A model generated the notes under the pieces. The model ran no database searches. It worked only from the letters and a program-made list of their open reading frames with translations, and was not told the DNA's origin. This document shows positions 56,401-64,000 of a stretch of 64,000 nt of DNA, in pieces. The DNA is from Circinella umbellata (taxonomy: Eukaryota; Mucoromycota; Mucoromycetes; Mucorales; Lichtheimiaceae), in assembly GCA_025093555.1 (NCBI GenBank), contig JAIWNF010000033.1:537389-601388 (forward strand). Reading direction: 5' to 3'. Position numbers and translations under genes: made by a program. Positions within the stretch are counted from its first letter, which is position 1, and each line of letters starts with the position of its first letter.

Positions 56401-56535
56401 TATGATATTGAATGCTTTGCTGGAAAAGTCAGTGCTCCATCGGGACGATCATATATTATATGGCCTGGGATAACGGAGTTGAATCCTGCAGATGTCCCTA
56501 AACTTACTCATCTTTATTGGTCATATTCTTCCTGA
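53430..56535 (+). CDS. CACTA/CMC transposase (Tnp2-like)
   Basis: Five exons: 53430-53638, 53707-54109, 54195-54880, 54963-55235, 55317-56535 (929 aa, frame intact). The N-terminus has a C2HC zinc finger (CNNCLYVFEKKTISEKDHKN, then HC). Exon 2 encodes a long Glu/Gln/Asp-rich tract. A second zinc ribbon follows (CCRKGCMMF...CDFC). The catalytic region matches the Tnp2/EnSpm order: SLYTDGFTLF (Asp330), APGPLAPRSLFSFLHP, CRFCE, YGLDSMHLIGL (Asp504), MGPLSYYNAFCQERAIGEIK (Glu678), and KSRSATGVSAGNIMVALAAQ after it. The likely DDE triad is D330-D504-E678 (inferred). Intron 2 has an unusual GTCGGT donor, but its use is required by frame and by the protein. A U-rich stretch in the last exon (56240-56273) resembles an intron yet must be translated, since removing it creates a stop. 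Confidence 0.88.
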
Positions 56536-56878
56536 TGAATATGTAACACGCTTTTTTCAACATAGTTTATCATGATAGACTATTTTTTATTATTATTTTG
56601 TTTCTTATATATGTAAGTGGTATAACATTTTTTTCATCACGTCTTATATGTAACACCAAGTACATTTCTATTATTGTTTGTCTTTTTTAGTAATCCAATA
56701 AAATTGTTTGAAGTAGGATTATACACACGATGTTCACAAGACTTATTTATTTATTATTATTATTAACTATCCACCCCAACCTTGCGGTAAAACACGCGTA
56801 ATTTGAAAAAGAAAAATTCAACCAAACTGGCATAGGCGCCCCTTTTTCCAATCAATTTTTTTTTCTATCATTTTTGAT
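56536..56878. other. Spacer between the two genes of the CACTA-type element
   Basis: 343 bp, non-coding, with the 3' end of the transposase transcript and the promoter of the second gene. No specific site is recognised. Confidence 0.4.
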
Positions 56879-58270
56879 ATGCCACCCAAAACAAAAACAC
56901 GAACAAACAAAAACGGACCACAAGCAAACCAAGATTTTTATAATATACAAGCTGCTATTCAAAAATTAACCACAAATATAGTATTACTGAACGATAAGGT
57001 TGACCATTTAACCAACTGTATCCAGGATTTGCAAGACGACGTGAGAAAAAGCAGTGAAGAGAATCAACGTCTCAAAAAAGTCATTAATAATCAAACCCCA
57101 GTCGAACAAAGCAAAAATACAATAACACTTATATCAGACCATTGTATCGACCAACCAACATATGAAAGGAAGAATAAAGGAACGGGAAAGATAGACGTTA
57201 TCAAGCAGCAACACTCTATTAATTTATTTATATGGTTAATTCAAGAATATCGTACAAGAAATAATCTCTTACCTATACCAGATGGAAGAGCTCGGTCGCA
57301 AGCACGACATGGCATGACTCTATACAAACCAATACTTCATCGATTTAAATTAAAAAAGAATATCACAAGTGATATAGGATGGAGCGACAGACGCGTAAAA
57401 CCGTACCACCGATGTTTAAAGGATCAAGTTGAAAAGGCAGTAAACCAGTATATACCGATCGGGGCATGCACTGCTTTCTGGGGTGCCAGAATAATGCTGC
57501 AAAAGAACTGGAATACTATACAAGTAGATGCCGAATTGACCGAAAAGGCAGCAAAAGATGGAAAGAACAACAGTTATAACAATGGTACACATAACATATA
57601 TAATAATAAGTAATAAGTAATACCAGTATTAATAATTAAGTACCCTTTCTGATTAACTTTTTTGATGTTGCTTAATACATTTTGGTTTTTAGATAATGGA
57701 CATAATCGTGAAAACAGTACCACATCCAGCAGTGGTCATGATGTTTCGGAAGATGATGGCGAATATTATGAACATGATGAAAGTGATGAAGATGACCACA
57801 ACGACTATGATAATAATAATGACAATGATAACGACGAAGATGATGATGACGATGACGATGACGATGATGGCAACGACGACGATGGTGACAATGACGATGA
57901 CGATATTAATAATGATGACAACGATAATGATGACGATGATAATAATAATGACAACGATGACGATAACGATGATGACGATGATGAAGGTGAAGATGGTGGA
58001 GATGGTGCAGATGACTGCATTTTATTAAGCCCCAAAAGAAAAGGAAACACAGGACCATCCCCAAAAAATAAAAGAAAAATCAACGACACAATTAGTACTC
58101 GTACCATGAGTAAGATTACTAGTATTAATGAAAAACGACGTCGAGATTATGATGACATCAACATTAATAATAATATAACAAACGATTCAAGGAACAAAAG
58201 AGTACGAGGAAAAAAACAAAAAAGCTCAACTACTAAAAAGATGACAACATCATCAAATGTAAATAATTAG
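56879..58270 (+). CDS. Second protein of the CACTA-type element (TnpA-like candidate)
   Basis: Preferred model: exons 56879-57584 and 57693-58270 (427 aa). A GTACAC donor and TTTTTAG acceptor join the two long frames exactly; without splicing, the first frame stops at 57613 (244 aa). Residues 20-75 form a coiled coil (IQKLTTNIVLLNDKVDHLTN). About 95-225 is a basic folded-looking region (HSINLFIWLIQEYRTRNNLL; TAFWGARIMLQKNW). Exon 2 encodes about 90 residues almost only of Asp/Asn/Glu, then a basic tail with NLS-like clusters (KRRRD, KRVRGKKQK). I do not recognise the folded region. By position it could be the TNPA-like subterminal-repeat-binding partner of the transposase; that is inference. 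Splicing is likely but not proven. Confidence 0.6.
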
Positions 58271-58530
58271 GACAGCCTGTATTATTATAAATTATATTCT
58301 CATTTCTTTTATAAAATAATAAACCACTAGTTCATGAAGTAATATAAGTATAATAAATTAAAATTTCAATGCTTACATTAAGCTGAACAATGAGCTTGTT
58401 ATTCCATTATTTAACTTTGAATATCTCCATTTTCCTCTGAAAACTCTCCATTTGCCATCTCCGAAAAATCTCCAAAGCATTAAGCTCTGAAAAATTTTTT
58501 CAGAGATGTAGATTTTCAGGAGAAAAATGC

Positions 58531-58560
58531 AATTTTTTCGGAGTTTTTATGCTCAAAGTG
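58531..58560 (-). repeat. Right terminal inverted repeat of the CACTA-type element
   Basis: Reverse complement of the left tip with one mismatch (position 10, C for G). Confidence 0.85.
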
Positions 58561-58563
58561 CAA
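58561..58563. repeat. CAA target-site duplication, right copy
   Basis: Matches 52318-52320. Confidence 0.85.
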
Positions 58564-59629
58564 GATGTTTCTTGGGCATACGCATACACACTGTCAGTAT
58601 ACATTCTTGATAAAGTTCTTGTGCTTTATTGGCACGTTCTTCTTCTGTCGACTTGGCCAACAAAGTTGGATCTCCAATTGTTCATGCTGCTATCGGATCA
58701 AAGTCATCCTTGATATGTAACTTTGCCTGGGACAATAATTCTTGAAGTTTTTTTTTTGTATGATGAATGAATTGATAATCTCATAGTACCATGAGTAGGA
58801 AAGTGAGCATCAATAACTCTTTCTTAGGCAATATCAACAAGGCGAAGAGCATGACGTACTTCATTATAGAGAGTACAATGCGGAGAAGGAATATATACTA
58901 CAGTATATGATGTAGTGTCAGTAGCAGATTGTAAGATACAATGTGCCCAAGTTAATATCTTTTCAGTTGGAGGGCTGTTGTTATTTTTCTTTTTTCTTGG
59001 TGGTAAATGTTTCGAGTAACATTGGCATAAGTGCTATGTGCTGGTAACGACGATGCTGTTGTTTATCCAATTGAAGTAGTTGCTTTTGTAGTAGTTTTTC
59101 TTTATCTGCAGCGACTTAGATATGACCCTTTTCTATTTCAGTCTTTCTTTTTGCCCAATCTTCATCAGTCAAAGCATGAATAGAGTCCTTCGTAGTGGTA
59201 AGTTGTTCATCTATATCCACATCGTGAGAAGTATGAGATTCAGTTGGATTATTGCTACATGTTTTCAGTTGAGCTATTTTGGCATGTGCTGCTCCCAATT
59301 CCAGTTTAGCTGTGTCCAATTCAATTGTTAATTTTGGCCAGATTCGTGTCACATTTGGTTTTCTTCAATTAGTGCATTCATTTGCTTTAATTGGTCTTCT
59401 GCTGTGTACAATCGTTCTTCTATGGAATAATGGCGCTGTTCTGATAAAGTTGTACGTTTTTCAACTTCTTCTAAACATGTGAGCAATTCTGCCAAGCTAT
59501 CCTTACTTATAAAGAATGATTCTGTTCTTTGTGTCTTGTTCTATGACCCATCTGGGAAAGATGACTGTTGGTAGCAGAACTGGCATGTGGTGATAATGAT
59601 CTATGTTGTATCCAACACATATTATTCAT
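58561..59629 (-). pseudogene. Decayed LINE ORF1, 5' part
   Basis: The start is near 59629 (MNNMCWIQHRS). A coiled-coil stretch follows (DSLAELLTCLEEVEKRTTLS, QLKQMNALIEEN, then LTIELDTAKLELGAAHAKIA), then the globular part homologous to the intact LINE ORF1 (LRLVDIA ... RVIDAHFPTHGTMRLSIHSS; RANKAQELYQECILTV). Several stops and frame shifts are present. The sequence continues across the CACTA-type insertion into 52320-52112. No CxxC ribbon was found at its start. Confidence 0.7.
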
Positions 59630-60708
59630 AAAGATAATTATTTGTCATTTTAATTATTAAAGTATAGCGTATCTTTAATTATGCTTTGCTGACATTTCGT
59701 GTATTTCCCTATTTGGACCATGATTTATAAGAACACAGAAGTCTGTCTTCTATAATGATATAAGATAATAGCTGCGTAGATATATCGTATCGTCAACCGC
59801 TCAAAGGCTAATCTTAATATCATTAATCTTATATTCATAATTCACACGGTCATGACAAATATAAATCTTATGTATACACATATTAATATATCCCACTGAT
59901 AATAAGATTCATATAAATAGAGATAATATTTTATTTTAATAAACTTCAGTTCAATTATTGTTCTTTTAGGTCTCGTTGACTTTTTAACGTCTCTTTTATT
60001 TTATTATATTTGATTGATATAACACTAATGCATTTCGAATGTTTGATTTTTTTGTAGGGGGATTTTGGTTATGCGAAGAGGTGTATCTGAGGAACGACGT
60101 TTGGTATTAAGTTGTCTATCCATTGGAGTGATGATGATTGAATAATTCAAATTAGCCATTCAAGGCTATATCGACCATAGTAATTTTATTAACAACAGCA
60201 CGGATAATAGGTCACTTTTGGCTAGACAACTGATAGCAGGACGCCTTCATTGTCAAACTTAGTAGCTATACTACCACTACTTCCTGACACAGATAAGGAT
60301 CTGTTACAGATTATCTGTAGAAAAAAAGTAGTTTTATAGATAATAAGGGGTAGTTTGAGGTTCGAGTGTTATAGGAAGGAAATGAAAAAGGTGCTATTCA
60401 TGTCACTGTTTTTGGCAGGTACAGTGCATTCTGTCTTAAACTGTCAATGTTCGAATATTGAAAATATTTTAAATCCCATCGGATAATATTACATCCACGG
60501 TTAAAGGTATTAAGCCCCTATTCATCAGCATATGTATAATAATATAATGGTCAGAAAAAGTTTAGAGTTAATTTCATTGTTTTATTAAAAGATTTGAGGG
60601 AAATAAAAAAGGAATATTTATATAATGTAAAAATATTATGCAAAAAGAAAATATAAATAATAAAAAGATCTAAAGAAAAAAGAAAAATAAAATAAAAAGC
60701 ATATTAAT
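59630..60708. other. Spacer with one diverged repeat
   Basis: Contains repeat copy 59870-60000 (see below). Otherwise there is no supportable gene; a short minus/plus frame near 60060-60260 is not convincing. Confidence 0.35.
59870..60000 (+). repeat. Diverged dispersed repeat, copy 1
   Basis: Matches 62755-62890: CxGATAATAAGxATTTCATATAAATAGAGA-like block (with gaps), ATTTTATT, TTGTTCTTTT, GTTGACTT, GTCTC. An inverted partial copy of its end (AAAAAGTCAACGAGAACAATT) is at 63040-63060. It may be an LTR or split direct repeat of a retroelement. Confidence 0.45.
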
Positions 60709-61577
60709 CATGTACACCTAGTTTGCAGTGAGAAAGATTACTTTTTGAAGTAAATTTTTCTACAAGTGTAAACGCTTCGTTTCCATCTTTCATATTATTA
60801 TATGCACGAATATAACGCCAACAGCGATTATAGTATCGTCTGATTTCAATAGGCATAGCATTTGGGGGGGGGACACCTGATCAAGAAAACCATCGAGGTT
60901 TTCCTGCAATGCTTTAAAGGAATAATCGCATTCTCTTCTTGCTATTCTTTTAGTTGCGCTCCAATACCTCTCTATCCAATTGGTATCGCAATGGTACTTT
61001 GGATAAAGTGCATATAGATGACCAGCCTTTATTACAAGTTCTTCTAAGGCTGTTTTCTGAGCACGAAAATCGAGTTGGTTTTCACGCATGTGGTATAGAC
61101 AACAAGAATCATCAGAATTAGGTTCCTTGTTACCACATTTGGCCTTCCAATACTTTCCTTGTGCTTTATATTCATCCCATTTTCCAGGACCATGTTCTTT
61201 TAAAATTGTTTCTATTCCTTTTCTAAAGTATAAAAGTTTTGAATTTTTCTTTTACTATCTGTTCCAATATAGTAGCTAGGTAGAATTACACGTTGGTTTA
61301 TTGAATCCAATCTTGTGTCCTTTTAATTAAAGCTATTTACACGCTTGGCGCTAGGTGCATAATCATTATGATTAGATGATTGATCGAGTAAAAACAAAGC
61401 TTGGCACCCAGGATGGAGTCTTTTGAATAGTGGGATCACATCATCTTCTAGTTGTTCATACATGTCTTTCCATGTCCAATATCCATCACGATTGGTACCA
61501 GTATAAAACAACTTCTGTGATTTCCAATTTTTAATTCGCATTGTTCCATGGCAAGGACACTGAAATTCACTGACCAT
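60709..61577 (-). pseudogene. DDE transposase relic
   Basis: The first block at 61577-61323 is CPCHGTMRIKNWKSQKLFYT, RDGYWTWKDMYEQLEDDVIP and ALFLLDQSSNHNDYAPSAKR (Asp block). After frame changes come YFRKGIETILKEHGPGKWDE, QLDFRAQKTALEELVIKAGH, YPKYHCDTNWIERYWSATKR (Glu block) and CDYSFKALQENLD. At 60840-60709 it reads RRYYNRCWRYIRAYNNMKDG to a TGA/TAA end. An eight-G run at about 60867-60874 breaks the frame between the last two blocks. The D...N-W-I-E-R-Y-W pattern is that of a widespread fungal DDE-superfamily transposase group whose superfamily I cannot name safely. Confidence 0.65.
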
Positions 61578-61965
61578 TATTGATCAACCAGGGGACCTAC
61601 AATTACATCTATCCAAGAAGCTGCAACGGATTTTACAGCGACTTACATACTTCAATTAAATTATATATATATACATATATATCTAATATACTGTTGCATT
61701 ACAAAACCCGCTTTGATTTGTCTAATATTTATTAGCTTTACTTTGTGATATTGTCACTTGCATTCATAATAGCATCATTTCTATCGAACATCTTATTGTA
61801 TATCAAATCCTATTTTTTAAGAATTCACAGCATGTGAAGTGAATTTATTGACGGCCACTGAAATTTCATTATAACAGTAGTTGGGTGGACGTAAATATGA
61901 CAGATTTTATCAAACAGATATATAACTCTATATAATGACTATTCTTAAAGACTTGAAATGGCATT
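61578..61965. other. Spacer, nothing recognised
   Basis: AT-rich. No coding or repeat signal is supported. Confidence 0.3.
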
Positions 61966-62062
61966 TGCTAGAACTTGGACTGGATTCGAACGGGGACCTG
62001 TTAACATTGGCTTTCTTCTTTGTCGTGGCGCACTCTCCATTACGCCGGGGCACGAGGCCCTG
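61966..62062 (-). other. tRNA-like sequence (tRNA pseudogene or SINE head candidate)
   Basis: The minus strand contains GGCG-TAATGGAGAGTG-CGCC, which folds as a D arm. About 45 nt later it has a perfect B-box GTTCGAATC. The T stem does not pair (CCCG against CCAG), and no convincing anticodon arm or acceptor stem can be drawn. It is therefore not called a tRNA gene. Confidence 0.35.
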
Positions 62063-62439
62063 TATATAAAATCCAACGAACTTCCATACAAAAAAAAACA
62101 GTAGAAATCCATTTTATTCACCGCTGACTTTAAAAAAAGTACAATAGGTCTACCTTTGCATAGTGAAAGAGAAGAGTAGATGCACTTGCGGCCCAACATA
62201 ACTACTAGTTACCGAAATATTAGAGATTATTACACCAAGATCGGAACGCAGCTGTCATAGATGCTTTCCACAGGATTGGAGACTCAAGAGTCTATATAGT
62301 TATCCACCTTGAAAACTAATTCCACAAGTATTGAAGAACAAGAAACAAATACGTATAAGACTAAAGAAGGTAAGTCTTAGTGATACTGTTATAGTGAGCC
62401 AGTATGATACTGGTTTCCATTAATTTTAAAAAATAAAAC

Positions 62440-62730
62440 ACCACACAAATTCTCTGATATGGAAGATAAACCAGAATTGGTTTTAAGCTGGCATGAGGTT
62501 ATCAACAACCACAGGAAGAAAATTGGCCTAAATGAAGAAACCATACAATTTCTAGGGAGGAAAACGAGAGATTCCACAGCAAAAGCATATGATAGAGGAG
62601 GGGGCCACTGAGTAAAATGGTGCGAAAAGAACAAAGAAAATACTATCAAATATAATGCAAAAGATGCCTGCAACTTCTTGATAAACAATAACAAATACAG
62701 CAACACACATCTTAACGGACTACGCTCCTC
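62440..62730 (+). pseudogene. Tyrosine-recombinase (Crypton/DIRS/Ngaro-type) N-terminal relic
   Basis: The frame reads EETIQFLGRKTRDSTAKAYD, a stop in place of Trp/Lys codons, then VKWCEKNKENTIKYNAKDAC and NFLINNNKYSNTHLNGLRSS. This is the core-binding (SAM-like) domain seen at the start of YR retroelement or Crypton recombinases. The catalytic domain is absent. Identification is from motif resemblance. Confidence 0.55.
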
Positions 62731-62754
62731 AATTCAAAAAAAAAAAAACCACAT

Positions 62755-62890
62755 ATACCCGCATACGCATATTGATATACGTATCTCACCGATAATAAGG
62801 ATTTCATATAAATAGAGAGAGTATTTTATTGTGAAAACTTCATTTTAATTTTGTTCTTTTGGTCCTAGTTGACTTATAACTGTCTCCTTT
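62755..62890 (+). repeat. Diverged dispersed repeat, copy 2
   Basis: Second copy of the 59870-60000 repeat, directly 3' of the tyrosine-recombinase relic. Confidence 0.45.
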
Positions 62891-64000
62891 CTCATTTTTA
62901 TTTTTATTGATATACAACACATGTAATGCTAATTATGCTAATAGTAACGTTATATCTTACAATACACTTGACATTATTACAAATCTTCGTTTTTTGACCA
63001 AGTAATCGATTGCACAGTTACTAGTAGTAGTATCGAACTAAAAAGTCAACGAGAACAATTAGAGTCCCCTATAAATAGATGAGCCAATAGTACAAATTCA
63101 CTACTACCTGCAACTATATAAACTGACACAAGTGTTACTTTATCATTCAATACGTATCAAGAAGCTTATGTTTTCATTATCTATATATCTAATTGCATAA
63201 CAAGCTTTTCTTCATTAATAATTTCAGCTTTACGTAACCATACCATCTAACACCTATTAGAAAACAATAGCACCAACCTTCTTTTATTCCACAATATATG
63301 GAGTCTTATATTCTGCAGTATACAGTTACCATATTACACTACCAACTTTTCTGTCCATTTCAACGGCCACCTAGCTTTAATCTACTATTAGCTTAAGAGC
63401 TACAAATACTCCCATAATAATATGCATCTATCTTTACTATGTAATATCTAACGTACTCATAAATCGTCCATCGTCTCCTGTAGTGGCTATTTTGACACTG
63501 AAGTAGCACAGAAAGGTACACGTACCTTTAGATGCAGGGTTGGAAATGATAAAGAATGCGCACAATCAAAGTGATGTCAATACATATAGCAATGATTCAT
63601 TATCCCAAAAATTATTTTCATAATTTTATAATTAAACATATATATTAATAGCATTCTGTGCTTCTTTTTTTAAGATAAATGAGCTGTTCTTTTTTCTTTT
63701 TACGCCATTACATCACTGTATAACTACTCTTTCTTCTATGCTAATAAAAGAAAGCTTCAACTTGCTTACCTATGTAGCTCTAACATAATAAGGCTCGTGG
63801 TAATATCAATTACATATCCCTTCATCTATTAATATTTACAAAGGTCTCTCACTGATTATAGATATTTTAATCATGTTTTCTTTCTATATAATTAAATTCT
63901 ATTAAACTAGTGACCATGATAAGTGAAAAAGCGTCAACAAAGCTCTTCTAAAAAGATAGAAAGTAATTTTAGCAGATACAGAGATGTCATCAGGTTGATA
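62891..64000. other. AT-rich end of window, no gene
   Basis: Apart from the partial inverted repeat fragment at 63040-63060, nothing can be supported. Confidence 0.35.

Larger units (their letters stand above)
52321..58560 (+). mobile_element. Apparently autonomous CACTA/CMC-type DNA transposon
   Basis: 6,240 bp. Terminal inverted repeats of about 30 bp start CACTTTGAG(G/C)ATAAAAACTC and differ at one position, followed by AT-rich subterminal DNA. The target duplication is 3 bp (CAA), as expected for the CACTA/EnSpm group. Subterminal regions on both sides contain many TCTCC(G)-xAAAATCTCCAA motifs. On the left these are amplified in 200-bp tandem units. Inside are an intact five-exon transposase gene and a second gene with coiled coil and acidic tract, both on the plus strand. 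This resembles the plant En/Spm layout, where TNPD (transposase) and TNPA (subterminal-repeat-binding protein) are encoded together. The insertion site is a decayed LINE ORF1. Confidence 0.9.

Noticed and set aside
57805..58107. Ser-rich minus-strand frame
   Set aside because: It is the antisense shadow of the Asp codon run (GAT/GAC) in the companion gene.
61945..62199. 84-codon minus-strand frame
   Set aside because: It overlaps the tRNA-like sequence and has no protein-like composition outside it.

Overview
The window looks like nuclear DNA of an early-diverging filamentous fungus, most likely Mucoromycota/Mucorales. It is strongly AT-rich. Its genes carry many short GT-AG introns (about 50-180 bp). 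It encodes fungal-type Set1/COMPASS methyltransferase, a YANK/STK32-like kinase, an Iah1-type esterase and a GH5 mannanase. The taxonomic placement is inference. All exon joins were worked out by hand from splice consensus, frame continuity and family motifs.

Region 1 (1-21.8 kb) is a compact gene block. It holds the 3' part of a cation/Ca2+ exchanger (+), an F-box/LRR protein (+), an unrecognised low-complexity protein (-), a TFIP11/Ntr1-type G-patch splicing factor (-), an STK32-like kinase (+), a BAHD-type acyltransferase (-), a membrane-anchored Iah1-like GDSL esterase (-) and SET1 (-). Two of these genes have tiny coding exons: 15 nt in the esterase and 10 nt at the end of SET1.

Region 2 (22.0-28.5 kb) is a nested transposon pair just upstream of SET1. 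A full-length two-ORF LINE (ORF1 with zinc ribbon and coiled coil; ORF2 with endonuclease, RT and a Cys/His knuckle) is bounded by a perfect 14-bp target-site duplication. It sits inside the left terminal inverted repeat of a 1.33-kb non-autonomous DNA element whose repeats carry GGCGCGCC blocks.

Region 3 (28.5-38.7 kb) is mostly gene-poor AT-rich DNA with a small inverted-repeat element, a complete secreted GH5 endo-beta-mannanase gene (33.1-34.9 kb) and several diverged repeats.

Region 4 (38.7-50.6 kb) is a graveyard of decayed elements. It has two Merlin (IS1595/ISXO2-type) transposase relics, a decayed unknown gene, two large foldback elements, and a roughly 4.25-kb TTAA-flanked inverted-repeat element carrying the remains of a Fanzor (eukaryotic TnpB-like RNA-guided nuclease) gene. 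A TA-flanked 1-kb element is inserted next to that gene.

Region 5 (50.6-59.6 kb) is the highlight. A 6,240-bp CACTA/CMC-type DNA transposon has CACTTTGAG termini and 3-bp CAA duplications. It carries an apparently intact 929-aa, five-exon transposase, a second gene with coiled-coil and acidic segments (427 aa as a two-exon model) and three near-identical 200-bp tandem repeats. It is inserted in ORF1 of an older decayed LINE. Removing the element and one CAA restores the LINE reading frame exactly.

Region 6 (59.6-64 kb) holds relics of a DDE transposase and a tyrosine-recombinase element, a tRNA-like sequence, diverged repeats and otherwise featureless AT-rich DNA.
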